NCBI GenBank assembly: GCA_903916195.1 | Contig: CAIWVP010000118.1 | Location: 62,001-126,000, forward strand | Length of the DNA stretch: 64,000 bases | Reading direction: 5' to 3' | DNA from: an uncultured Verrucomicrobiota bacterium | Lineage (GTDB): Bacteria; Verrucomicrobiota; Verrucomicrobiia; Limisphaerales; UBA9464 | Shown: piece by piece, positions 30,068-39,458 of the stretch | How positions within the stretch are numbered: position 1 is the first letter of the stretch | Layout of the letters: every line of letters starts with the position of its first letter | Position numbers and translations under genes: made by a program | Notes under the pieces: model-generated | The model's input: the letters and a program-made list of their open reading frames with translations, nothing else | Told to the model about the DNA's origin: nothing | The model's database searches: none

Positions 30068-31093
30068 TCAGCGGGCGGAGGGAGGGGTCGGTTTGGTCGG
30101 AGCCTCGCTCACCGGGGCGACCGAAGCGACCGCGAACTTGACCACTTCGAGACCGATGGTCACACGGAGCGGCTTCTCTTCGAGGACGGTCTCTCCAGCG
30201 CGGGTCGGCGCCGGCGCTGCGACCGGGGCCTGCGGCTGGGGTTGGCCGTAGCGGTTCCCGCCACCGCCCATCAGCCCATAACGCCGGGCCATCGCCATAT
30301 CCATGCCCGGTCGGCCCGGGACCGGCCCGGAAGCCACAGCGGCCGCGTTCGGGTCCGGTGTCGTGGAGGTCGAACCCCTCTCGACATTGATCGTCTTCAG
30401 CACGTAGGCCTGAGGAGAATTCAGGAACCCGGCGAGCACGTTGCCCAACTCGGTGCTGAAGCACTGGAACGAGATCTCGTAGGGATGAATCGACGCACCC
30501 GCCAGAGCATTCGTGCCGACCTTCTTGGTCAATAGGTCCACGCTGCCGACCGCTTCACCGGAAGCCGCCCCGGTCCGCTTCAACGCCACCAAGGAATGGA
30601 CCTTGGCATCGAACAGCACGCGACAGATGTTGTCCAGATCGTTCAGCTGCGTGGCCAAAGGTGCGAGCGTGTTGGTGGCCAGCTGGAGATTCTTCCGCTG
30701 CTCGGCGAAGGTGAAGTCGTACTTCTCGGGCAGCTTCACCCCCATCCGCTCCGACTGGCGCGTCAACCCGGCGATGGTCGCTTCGAGGAGCGACTTGAAC
30801 GAGGCGTTGTCCAAGGACTCGGGCCGCACGAGCTGGCCGAAGCGGGTGCGGGCATCCTTCTTGAAAGCCTCGACCCGTTTCTGCTCTTCCTTGACCTTCT
30901 CGATGTTCTCGGAGTTCGGATAAGGTTCGCGCTTCACCAAGCCGTCGAGCTGCTGGTTTTTGGCGTCGAGCTCGGCGTTGACGCGGTCCGCCTCGTCCAT
31001 CGTGGTGAACAGGTAGAAGACCCCGGCCCCTAGCAACGCCACGGAGACCGCCAAGCCGACCACGAACAAAAGATTCCGCTTGATCCAGGCCAT
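30068..31093 (-). CDS. PilO-like / Amuc_1100-like protein (TM, coiled coil, C-terminal domain)
   Basis: MAWIKRNLLFVVGLAVSVALLGAGVFYLFTTMDEADRVNAELDAKNQQLDGL...; position between PilM and secretin matches Akkermansia Amuc_1100. Confidence 0.7.
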   Translation of the reverse strand: MAWIKRNLLFVVGLAVSVALLGAGVFYLFTTMDEADRVNAELDAKNQQLDGLVKREPYPNSENIEKVKEEQKRVEAFKKDARTRFGQLVRPESLDNASFKSLLEATIAGLTRQSERMGVKLPEKYDFTFAEQRKNLQLATNTLAPLATQLNDLDNICRVLFDAKVHSLVALKRTGAASGEAVGSVDLLTKKVGTNALAGASIHPYEISFQCFSTELGNVLAGFLNSPQAYVLKTINVERGSTSTTPDPNAAAVASGPVPGRPGMDMAMARRYGLMGGGGNRYGQPQPQAPVAAPAPTRAGETVLEEKPLRVTIGLEVVKFAVASVAPVSEAPTKPTPPSAR

Positions 31094-31094
31094 A

Positions 31095-32999
31095 TCAGAG
31101 CTTGATGGGACGCTTCAATTTGAGGCTGAGCGGGAACGAGAACGTCGGGGCGTTCGCTTCCGCCTTCTCCATCGATCCGGACACCTGAGTGTCCTTGGGA
31201 TCGAACAGAGGGCTGGCCTTGAGCTCGCGCTCCAAAGCGTAGATCAGCTGGTTGTTGGCCGACTCGTTGATGCTCACCGCGCGGAACGTCACCTTGATGG
31301 TCGCGAGTTCGTTGGTGTTGACCGCCGCGGCCTTCGGGGTGGTGGACTTCGCTTCACCCGTCGCTCCGGCTCCTGCATCGGCAGCAGCGGCGCCACCTTC
31401 GGCCCCGCCTTCTCCGCCCGCAGGGCCTTTTGGCAAGAGGCCGTAGCGCCGAGCCAGGATCGGGTCCATGCGGTACCGGTCCATGGCGCTCATCGGCTTC
31501 TCTTCCTCGGTGCTTTGGCCGGCAGCGACCGACGGCTCGGTCGAGAGGAAGGTGTCGACCCAGACACCGACCGGGACTCCGAGCGCTTGGCGCTGGAGGT
31601 CTTCGGTCTGTTTCAGGACGCGGCGGACCTCGGTGAAGATGTCGGCCCAATAGGTCCGCTCCTGGAGCCAGTTGCCCAACAAGACGGCTTCTTCAGCGGC
31701 TTTCTTGAGCTTTCCTTCCTCGGCTTCGAGCTTGGTCTTCTTTTGCTCGAGCGGTTCGGCTTGGGCCGCCACCTTGGCCAAGCCGTCGCGGCGGGCATCG
31801 GCGACCTTGGTGTTGAACCAACCCACCGCGAACACGCCGGCGGCCAGGACGAACGCCGCGGCGATCAGGTACGGCTTCTTGGAATTGAATTGTTGGCGGC
31901 TCAGGGACGCCTTGGGGATCAGGTTCAGCTCGACCGGGCACTGGGCGACGTTGCGCAACCCGAGGCCGACGACCTCACCGAAGCACTGCGCGTATTTCTC
32001 GAGGCCCGCGACGTCGACGCCCGGGTCGATCTCCACGTTGCGGAACGGGTTCAGGAAATCGACCGGCAGGTTGAGCTTCTCTTGGAAGAACTGAGAAGCG
32101 TACGGCATGATCGATCCGCCGCCGCACAGGAAGACCCGCACCGGCGCGCTGCCACCCTGCTGGGTCCGGTAGAACTGGATCGTCTGCGTGACCTGGAGGT
32201 GCAGGCGGGTGAGCACGTTGCGGGCGACCTTGGAGACCGCGGCCTGCTTGGGATCATCGGGTTCCTCGTAGGCGCCGCCCAAGCTGACGAAGCCGTCGGA
32301 GACCTTGAACTTCTCCGCATCGTCGAACCGCAGCTTCACTTCGGCGGCGAACTCTTGGGTGATGGCGTTCGCGCCGACGTTCACGCTGCGGGCGTAGTAT
32401 TTGTTCGCCTCGAAGATCAGCACGTTGCTGGTCTTCGCGCCGATATCGAGCAACAGGCTGCAACCCTCCTGATCGGCGTAGTTGTAGCGGAAAGCGTTCG
32501 CCAAGGCGCCGACGGTCGAATCGACGACCGACATCTTGAGACCGCCGGCCTCGCCGATGGTGAAGAGCTTTTCGACGACGTCCGACTTGATCGCGACGAG
32601 CAGGACCTCGAGCTCGCCGCTCGGGGCGGAGCCGAGGATCTGGTAATCCCAAGCGGTCTCGGCCAACGGGAAAGGAACGTTCTGCTGCGCCTCGTACTGG
32701 ATGATCTGGGTGACCTTCGAGGTGTCGACCGGCGGCAGCTTGACGAACTTGGAGAAGACCTGGAAGCCGGGCGCGCAGAGGTTGCCCTCCTTCGCGAGGA
32801 AGCCGCCTTCGGCGAGCAGCTCCGGCAGCGCTTTTTTGAGCGCGCTTTCACGGGCCGCGTCCTGCGAACCGGCCAGACCGAGCGGCTTCACGCCGAAGCG
32901 GAGCAGGCGCAGCCCGTTCTGCGGCGTCACCGCGAACTCGGCGATCTTGAGGCTCCCGGCCCCAAAATCCACACCCAAGAATGTCTTCGACTTCAACAT
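31095..32999 (-). CDS. pilM: PilM-PilN fusion-like type IV pilus assembly protein
   Basis: N-terminal actin-like ATPase FLGVDFGAGSLKIAEF...LLLDIGAKTSNVLIFE...VFLCGGGSIMPYASQFFQEKLNLPVDFLNPF; then VELNLIPKA, TM KPYLIAAAFVLAAGVFAVGWF, coiled coil and C-terminal domain. Confidence 0.85.
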   Translation of the reverse strand: MLKSKTFLGVDFGAGSLKIAEFAVTPQNGLRLLRFGVKPLGLAGSQDAARESALKKALPELLAEGGFLAKEGNLCAPGFQVFSKFVKLPPVDTSKVTQIIQYEAQQNVPFPLAETAWDYQILGSAPSGELEVLLVAIKSDVVEKLFTIGEAGGLKMSVVDSTVGALANAFRYNYADQEGCSLLLDIGAKTSNVLIFEANKYYARSVNVGANAITQEFAAEVKLRFDDAEKFKVSDGFVSLGGAYEEPDDPKQAAVSKVARNVLTRLHLQVTQTIQFYRTQQGGSAPVRVFLCGGGSIMPYASQFFQEKLNLPVDFLNPFRNVEIDPGVDVAGLEKYAQCFGEVVGLGLRNVAQCPVELNLIPKASLSRQQFNSKKPYLIAAAFVLAAGVFAVGWFNTKVADARRDGLAKVAAQAEPLEQKKTKLEAEEGKLKKAAEEAVLLGNWLQERTYWADIFTEVRRVLKQTEDLQRQALGVPVGVWVDTFLSTEPSVAAGQSTEEEKPMSAMDRYRMDPILARRYGLLPKGPAGGEGGAEGGAAAADAGAGATGEAKSTTPKAAAVNTNELATIKVTFRAVSINESANNQLIYALERELKASPLFDPKDTQVSGSMEKAEANAPTFSFPLSLKLKRPIKL

Positions 33000-33146
33000 G
33001 GCGACTCGTCGTTCTGACCGGCTTGGCCGAAAAAAATAGCCTGCTAGGGAGTGCCCCGATGCAGGCGATCACGGCTTGGTCTGCGGCCTACGTAAAGAAG
33101 TGCCGGGGTCGGGTCAAACACAAAAACCCGGAGCGGACGGAAAATT

Positions 33147-33169
33147 GTTCACAAATGTTCACGATGAAC
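33147..33169. promoter_or_regulatory. Candidate operator: GTTCACAAATGTTCACGATGAAC
   Basis: Two TGTTCAC direct repeats at 10-bp period, the second forming the inverted repeat GTTCA-CGA-TGAAC; lies upstream of the pilM-like gene. Confidence 0.3.
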
Positions 33170-34457
33170 GTCCATCCGGTGCCGGCGATGCCGTCCGGCG
33201 CCACCAGAATACGCGTTCACGACCGTCCCGTCCGGGGAACGAACGCGGCGACCAGTCCCGGACGAGCTCGAACCAGGGCCCGAAACGCCGCCGCAACTCC
33301 GCCGGCGTGACGCCGAACGGCGGCCCGCACTCGTCGCGCGGCTGCAGGTAGTTGACCGCGAGATAGTGGCCGCCGGTCCGGACCCAACGGGCCGCTGCGG
33401 CGACGTATTCGTCGCGCCTCGACGGCGGGATCGCGCAGAAAAGCGTGTGCTCGAAGAGCCAGTCGAAGCCCCGCGGCGGCGGGTCCGTCAAGAAGTCGGT
33501 GACGGCGAATTCCGCGCCCGATCCGACGGGTGAAGCGGCCCGCGCCTCCGCGACGGCGGTGGGGGCGATGTCGAAGCCCGCGGCATGGAAGCCGGCACGC
33601 GCCCAACCGCGCACATCGTGGCCGCGGCCGCATCCGGGCACGGCCACGGTCCCGCGCGGCAGGTCCGGGTTCGCCGCCAAGAAATCGGTCAACGCCGGCG
33701 AGGCCTCGCCCTTGTCCCAATGCGTCCCGCCGGTCCGGTAGAGCGCCTCCCAATCGGTCGGGCGTTCCCAGTGGACGCCTGCCGCCGCGACCCGCTGGGC
33801 CGAGACCTGGTCGAGCGATTCCACGGCGAGAGCAGGCGAATGCTCCAGCAACTCGGCCAACGCGACGCCGCCGGTCGCCACCGCGACGCAACGCGCCCCG
33901 ACATGATGGGCGCACGCGACGTCCGCCGGCGTGTCCCCGACCACCAGGATCTCTTCGCCGGCGAGACGGCGCCCCAGGAGGCGGCCCGCCCGGTCGCGCG
34001 CGATGACGGCGAGCTGGTTCCGGTCCTCGTGGTCGTCGCCGAACACACCCAGCACGAACTCGTCGGCCAGTCCATGGGCAGCGAGCTTCAAGGCGGCTCC
34101 GAGCCGGATGTTCCCGGTGAGCAGCGCGACCACCGGCGGCTCGGGGAGAGAGCGCAGGCCGGCGATCAGCCCGCGCACGCCGGGGCACAGCTCGCCTGCG
34201 CCGGCCCGCAGCTCCGCTTCGAGGAAGAAGACGTAGGCATCGAGGAAATGCCGCAGGTTCCACGGCGTGTCGGGGATCTCGTTGAGGCGGAGGAATTCCC
34301 GGACCAAAGAAGTGTCGGTGCGCCCATGGAAACGCAGCGCATCGGTGCCGCCGGGCTTGCCGAACACCACCGCCGCCGTCCGGGCGAACGCGCGCACGCC
34401 GGCCCCACCGGTACGGATCAGCGTTCCATCGATGTCGAACAGGACCAACCGTGTCAT
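33159..34457 (-). CDS. HAD-family hydrolase fused to TPMT-family SAM-dependent methyltransferase
   Basis: N-terminal [24 protein letters not shown]...ALLTGNI...[14 protein letters not shown]-terminal [26 protein letters not shown]...[34 protein letters not shown]...[20 protein letters not shown]. One uninterrupted ORF. Confidence 0.85.
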   Translation of the reverse strand: MTRLVLFDIDGTLIRTGGAGVRAFARTAAVVFGKPGGTDALRFHGRTDTSLVREFLRLNEIPDTPWNLRHFLDAYVFFLEAELRAGAGELCPGVRGLIAGLRSLPEPPVVALLTGNIRLGAALKLAAHGLADEFVLGVFGDDHEDRNQLAVIARDRAGRLLGRRLAGEEILVVGDTPADVACAHHVGARCVAVATGGVALAELLEHSPALAVESLDQVSAQRVAAAGVHWERPTDWEALYRTGGTHWDKGEASPALTDFLAANPDLPRGTVAVPGCGRGHDVRGWARAGFHAAGFDIAPTAVAEARAASPVGSGAEFAVTDFLTDPPPRGFDWLFEHTLFCAIPPSRRDEYVAAAARWVRTGGHYLAVNYLQPRDECGPPFGVTPAELRRRFGPWFELVRDWSPRSFPGRDGRERVFWWRRTASPAPDGRSS

Positions 34458-34574
34458 GTCCGTGGAAGTGTGCGCAGCGACGGCGAGACGGCCGAGCCTT
34501 TTTCGCCGTTCTTCCCAGTGGCGGAACCGGCCCGGATCATGTACATCGCCTTGTGTCCGACAGCGCAGAGTGAC

Positions 34575-35417
34575 ATGGGCTTTTTGCATCCATCACCGAC
34601 GGCCCGACGCCCGGGAGGCGGCCCTGGCGCGTTCACGTTGATCGAGCTGCTGGTGGTCATCGCCATCATCGCGGTGCTGGCCGCGATGCTCCTGCCGGCC
34701 CTCTCCAAGGCGCGCCAACAAGCCAGGACGACCGCGTGCCTGAACAACCTCCGGCAGCTCCAGCTCGCCTACATGCTCTACGTCGGCGACCACCGCGACG
34801 AGCTGCCGCAGAACGATTCCGTGTTCGAGGTGGACAACAACGGCGACGGCACCTTCAGCCCCGGGGTCTCCTGGTGTCCCGGCGATGTCCGGCGCGATCC
34901 GACCACCACCAACATCCAGAACGGGGTCCTCTTCCCGTACAACCGCACGGTCGGCATCTACCGGTGCCCCGCCGACCCCGGGAAGGTCCCTCTGAAGAAC
35001 GGCGGCTTCGCGCCGAGGACCCGCAGCTACAACCTCAGCATCTGGCTCAACGCGCAGATCGCCGACGGGAGCGGGGCCTACGCGAAGTTCACCGAGGTCA
35101 ACGACCCCGGCATCTCCGATTGCCAGGCCTTCGTCGAGGTCCACGAGGACACCATCGCCGACGCCACGTTCGGGTTGTATCCCGAGGGTTATGGATTCTA
35201 TGGCGACCACTGGCTCGACGTCCCGGCGGATCGCCATAATCAAGGCGGGACGCTCTCGTTCTTGGATGGTCACGTTGAACGTTATCGTTGGCGCGCGACA
35301 AAAAAAGGCATCGCCATCGCCGATCTCGCGACAGAACCGGACAACCGGTCCGACATGCGCAAGCTCCAGAAGACCATCCCGTCGCTGAAGACGATCGCCG
35401 ACCGGCAAGGCTTCTGA
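34575..35417 (+). CDS. Type II-type pseudopilin/prepilin with H-x9-DG motif
   Basis: [45 protein letters not shown] prepilin motif; C-terminal [19 protein letters not shown]. Confidence 0.9.
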   Translation: MGFLHPSPTARRPGGGPGAFTLIELLVVIAIIAVLAAMLLPALSKARQQARTTACLNNLRQLQLAYMLYVGDHRDELPQNDSVFEVDNNGDGTFSPGVSWCPGDVRRDPTTTNIQNGVLFPYNRTVGIYRCPADPGKVPLKNGGFAPRTRSYNLSIWLNAQIADGSGAYAKFTEVNDPGISDCQAFVEVHEDTIADATFGLYPEGYGFYGDHWLDVPADRHNQGGTLSFLDGHVERYRWRATKKGIAIADLATEPDNRSDMRKLQKTIPSLKTIADRQGF

Positions 35418-35469
35418 CGGCCTGCGATCGGCGGTTGTCGCGACGCCACCCGGGCCGCTAGCGTCGGGC

Positions 35470-36582
35470 ATGTCCCGTCCCTTCCGTCCCGCGTTCCGCT
35501 TGCAGGAAGGAGGGCTCGTGCTCGTCATCCTCGTGCTCGGCGCGCTGCTCTCGGTCTTCGGTGGATCCGTGCGGCTACCGCGGCTCGAGCTCCAACCGGA
35601 CGGCTCCCGGCAGCGTGTCTTCAGCACCGACGCGAACGGCGACAAGACGCCGGTCTTCGACGACCACAACAAGTTCCTCAACGCCCAGAACCTCGCCCAG
35701 TTGGCGAAGGACACGAGCTTCATCGCCATCATGGCCGTCGGGATGACCTTCGTGATCATCGCCGGCCAGATCGATCTGTCGGTCGGCGCGACGTACGCCC
35801 TCGCCAGCGTGCTCGGCGCGCTCGTGTTCCGCATGGCCGGACCCGAAGGCGGGCACGCGGACTGGCCCGTCGCCGGGACCTGGATCGGCGCTCTCTCATG
35901 CCTCGGCATCGGTGCCGTGTGCGGCCTGCTCAACGGCGGCATGGTCGTCGGCCTCGGCGTCCATCCGTTCATCATCACGCTCGGGACGATGGCGATGTTC
36001 CGCGGCGTCGCGTTCGTGGTCACGAAGGGCCAGAGCATCGGCGGGTTCCCGGCGCCGTTCCGCGACCTGGTGAAATGGGAGACGGCCGGCGGGCTCACCT
36101 TGGTGCCGCTGGGAGTGATGCTCCTGGTCGCGGTCGTCGGAGGGATCCATCTGGCCCGGGCGTCCGCCGGACGGCGCATCTACGCGGTCGGCGGCAACGA
36201 GCTCGCCAGCCGGTTCAGCGGGATCCGCGTCGCGCGGGTGAAGCTGGGCGTGTTCTTGTTCGCGGGCTTGGCCGCGGGTCTGGCGGCGCTGCTCTCGCTC
36301 GGCTACTACGGTGCCGCCACGAGCGGCGACGGCCAAGGCTACGAGCTCAACGTCATCGCGGCCGCGGTCGTCGGCGGCGCGAGCCTCAACGGCGGCAAGG
36401 GCTCGGCCCTCGGCGCGCTGCTCGGCGCACTGGTGATCCAGATGATCAACAGCGGCATCGTCATCGTCGGCATCGACCAGAGCTATTCGCAGATCCTCAT
36501 CGGCGCCGTGGTCATCCTCGCGGTGTTGCTCGACCAGCTGAACGCCGGATGGATCAAACGCCGGATGACCCGGCGCGGCTGA
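35470..36582 (+). CDS. Ribose/xylose-type ABC transporter permease (RbsC-like)
   Basis: DTSFIAIMAVGMTFVIIAGQIDLSVGATYALASVLGALV...GGNELASRFSGIRVARVKLGVF...GASLNGGKGSALGALLGALVIQMINSG. Confidence 0.88.
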   Translation: MSRPFRPAFRLQEGGLVLVILVLGALLSVFGGSVRLPRLELQPDGSRQRVFSTDANGDKTPVFDDHNKFLNAQNLAQLAKDTSFIAIMAVGMTFVIIAGQIDLSVGATYALASVLGALVFRMAGPEGGHADWPVAGTWIGALSCLGIGAVCGLLNGGMVVGLGVHPFIITLGTMAMFRGVAFVVTKGQSIGGFPAPFRDLVKWETAGGLTLVPLGVMLLVAVVGGIHLARASAGRRIYAVGGNELASRFSGIRVARVKLGVFLFAGLAAGLAALLSLGYYGAATSGDGQGYELNVIAAAVVGGASLNGGKGSALGALLGALVIQMINSGIVIVGIDQSYSQILIGAVVILAVLLDQLNAGWIKRRMTRRG

Positions 36583-36598
36583 GACGTCCCACGACCCG

Positions 36599-37135
36599 AT
36601 GACAGGCCCGGCCCTCCGTCTCGCGACCGCCGCGGATCTTCCCGCGATCCGGGAGCTGATCCCGCGCTCGGTCCGCGGTCTGGGCGGCGCATGCTATTCC
36701 CCGGCCCAGATCGAGAGCGCCATCCGCCATGTCTTCGGTCCGGACACCCGGCTGATCGACGACGGGACCTACTTCGTCGTCACCGACGCCACAGGCCTGG
36801 TCGGCTGCGGTGGTTGGAGCCGGCGGCGAACGCTCTACGGTGGCGACCAAGTGAAGTCCGCCGAGGACCCGGCTCTGGATCCGACGACCGAGCCGGCACG
36901 TATCCGCGCTTTCTTCGTGGCGCCGGAGCGGGCGCGCCAAGGCATCGGCTCCATGGTGCTCCGGGCGAGCCTGCGGGCCGCGGCGGCGGCCGGGTTCCGC
37001 GACGCCGAACTCGTGGCCACGCTCCCTGGCGAACCCCTCTACGCCGCGCATGGATTCGTCGCGATCGAACGGATCCAGGCTCCGTTGCCGGACGGCCTCA
37101 CCATCCCGTTCGTCCGGATGCGCCGTGCCCTGTGA
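36599..37135 (+). CDS. GNAT-family N-acetyltransferase
   Basis: PALRLATAADLPAIRELI...AFFVAPERARQGIGSMVLRASLRAAAAAGFRDAELVATLPGEPLYAAHGF. Confidence 0.88.
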   Translation: MTGPALRLATAADLPAIRELIPRSVRGLGGACYSPAQIESAIRHVFGPDTRLIDDGTYFVVTDATGLVGCGGWSRRRTLYGGDQVKSAEDPALDPTTEPARIRAFFVAPERARQGIGSMVLRASLRAAAAAGFRDAELVATLPGEPLYAAHGFVAIERIQAPLPDGLTIPFVRMRRAL

Positions 37136-37165
37136 CCGGTCCCGTGCCGTCGTCTGCGCCGGCCG

Positions 37166-39406
37166 CTACGCCCCGCGCAGATGCGTCCGGACCAACGCGC
37201 GTGCCAGTTCGACCAGGTCGCGGTCGCCGCGCAGGTCGCCGAAACGGAACTCCGGCACGCCGCTCTGCTGACGGCCGATGAGCTCGCCCGGCCCGCGCAG
37301 ACGCAGGTCCGCCTCGGCCAACGCGAATCCGTCGGTCGTCTCCGCGAGCACCTTCAGGCGCGCCTTCGCGGCATCGGTCTTCTGTTCGGCCACGAGGATG
37401 CAGTGGGATTCGTGCGCGCCACGGCCGATGCGACCGCGCAACTGGTGGAGCTGCGCGAGCCCGAACTGCTCGGCGTCCTCGATGAGCATCACCGTCGCAT
37501 TCGGAACATCCACGCCCACCTCGATCACGCTGGTCGCGACCAGGACCTTGGTCGTCCCCGCCCGGAAAGAGGCCATCACGAGGTCCTTCTCCTCGGCGCG
37601 GAGCTGTCCGTGCAACAGGCCCGCGCCATGCGGCGCGAGCTCCTGCTGGACCCGGGCGAACTCCTTCGTGACCGCCTTGACCTCGTCGCGGTCGGATTCG
37701 CTCACCCGAGGATAGACGACGTACGCTTGGCGGCCTTTCTCCAGCTCCGAACGGACGAATTGCCAGACCTTCGGCAGCGCCGCCGCATCGCGCACGTGCG
37801 TGCGGATGCGTCCGCGCCCGGCCGGCACCTCGTCGAGCAAGGTGACGTCCAGGTCGCCGTAGAGCGTGAGCCCCAGCGTGCGCGGGATGGGCGTGGCGGT
37901 CATCACGAGCAGATGCGGGAACCGTCCGCCGTCGCGGCCCTTCCGGAGCAAGGTCTCCCGCTGGGCGACGCCGAACTTGTGCTGTTCGTCGATGATGACC
38001 AGACCGAGCTTTCCGAGGCCGACCGAGTCCTCCAACAGGGCATGGGTCCCGACGAGCAGGCGCCCGACGGCGCCGCTCTCCGGTGGCCGGGCCCCGAGCC
38101 GCAACTCGCCGCTCGGCGGCCCCGGCTCCGCGCCGGGCCGATGGTTGGCCGTGCGGAGGTCCACCGCGATGCCGAGCGGTCCGAACCACCCGGCAAGGTT
38201 GCGGTGGAGCTGCGCCGCGAGGATCTCGGTCGGCGCCATCAGCGCCACGTCGCAGCCGCTCTCCAGCGCCATCAGCGCGGCACCGGCGGCGACCACGGTC
38301 TTGCCCGATCCGACATCGCCTTGGAGCAGTCGCCGCATCGGCACCGGCCCGGCCAGGTCGGCGCGCAGCTCGCGCAGGACCCGCACCTGGGCTCCGGTCA
38401 TCTTGAACCCGAGCGCGGCGAGGAACGGTTTCATCAACCGGTTGTCGCCGCCGCACGGGAACGCCCGCGCGTTGCGCTCCAGGTTCTGCCGACGGCGCTG
38501 GATCTCCAGTTGGAGCGCCACGAACTCGTCGAGCGCCAGACGACGGCGCGCGCGTTCGGCATCGGCGATCTCGGCCGGAAAATGGAGCACGCTCAACGCT
38601 TCGGCACGGGTCGGGAAGGATGCCGGGGAGCCGGGGAACTGAGGGATGAGACAAACGCTCTCCCCTGCCCCCTTTCTTCCCTGCTCCACGGTGCCGACCG
38701 GGACCAGTCGCGGTTCGGGTTCACCCACTTGGCCCGCGAACTCCTCGACCGCGCGCCACAGGAAGCTGCGCACCGATCTCTGGGGCAGGCCTTCGGTGAG
38801 CGGATAGACCGGCACCACGCGGTTGATGTGGACCGTGACGTCGTCGCCGCCCTCGACCTTCTCGGTCTCGGGATGGTCCATGGTGCGGGGCTTCAGGAGA
38901 TTCGGTCTGCCGAAGACCATGACCTCGTCGCCCACCGCGAAGATGCGTTCCAGGAACGGCAGGTTCCACCAGCGGCAATGGAGCCGGGCCGAGCCGTCCT
39001 CGATCACGAACTCGTACACCGACCGCGCGCCGCCGCGGAGACGCTTCACCCCGGCCGCGATGATCTTGCCGAAGACCGTCGCGCTCTTGCCCAGCTCGAG
39101 CTCGCGGATGGTGATGAACTTCCGGCGGTCCTCGTATCGCCGCGGCGCGTGCAGCAACAGGTCGCCGACGGTGTGGATACCCAACCGGCCGAGCTGGAAG
39201 ACGCGTTCAGGTCCGACCCCGCGCAACACCATCACCGGCGACGCCAACGACCGCACGGCATCCCGGGCGACAGCCGGGGCGGGCGGGGTGACGGGTCGAT
39301 GGGCCGGAGGCACGCCGGGATGATGCCTCGGGACGCGAGCCGGCACGAACCAAACGAAGCGATGCGGCGTCCCGGGTCCCCGTCGAGAGTTCCCGCTTGC
39401 CAACAT
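37166..39406 (-). CDS. recG: ATP-dependent DNA helicase RecG
   Basis: VMVLRGVGPERVFQLGRLGIHTVGDLLLHAPRRYEDRR...RLLQGDVGSGKTVVAAGAALMALESG...LVIIDEQHKFGVAQR...LVATSVIEVGVDVPNATVMLIEDAEQFGLAQLHQLRGRIGRG. Exact start uncertain. Confidence 0.92.
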   Translation of the reverse strand: MLASGNSRRGPGTPHRFVWFVPARVPRHHPGVPPAHRPVTPPAPAVARDAVRSLASPVMVLRGVGPERVFQLGRLGIHTVGDLLLHAPRRYEDRRKFITIRELELGKSATVFGKIIAAGVKRLRGGARSVYEFVIEDGSARLHCRWWNLPFLERIFAVGDEVMVFGRPNLLKPRTMDHPETEKVEGGDDVTVHINRVVPVYPLTEGLPQRSVRSFLWRAVEEFAGQVGEPEPRLVPVGTVEQGRKGAGESVCLIPQFPGSPASFPTRAEALSVLHFPAEIADAERARRRLALDEFVALQLEIQRRRQNLERNARAFPCGGDNRLMKPFLAALGFKMTGAQVRVLRELRADLAGPVPMRRLLQGDVGSGKTVVAAGAALMALESGCDVALMAPTEILAAQLHRNLAGWFGPLGIAVDLRTANHRPGAEPGPPSGELRLGARPPESGAVGRLLVGTHALLEDSVGLGKLGLVIIDEQHKFGVAQRETLLRKGRDGGRFPHLLVMTATPIPRTLGLTLYGDLDVTLLDEVPAGRGRIRTHVRDAAALPKVWQFVRSELEKGRQAYVVYPRVSESDRDEVKAVTKEFARVQQELAPHGAGLLHGQLRAEEKDLVMASFRAGTTKVLVATSVIEVGVDVPNATVMLIEDAEQFGLAQLHQLRGRIGRGAHESHCILVAEQKTDAAKARLKVLAETTDGFALAEADLRLRGPGELIGRQQSGVPEFRFGDLRGDRDLVELARALVRTHLRGA

Positions 39407-39458
39407 CGCCTTCGTGGCGACCTTCCCGATACGCCCGATACGGCCGGTCCTTGCCCGA

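Noticed and set aside
31080-33017. 645-aa + strand ORF opposite the pilM-like gene
   Set aside because: Antisense shadow of a high-GC gene; translation is R/D/E/H/L-rich with no recognisable motif, while the minus frame is a clear PilM.
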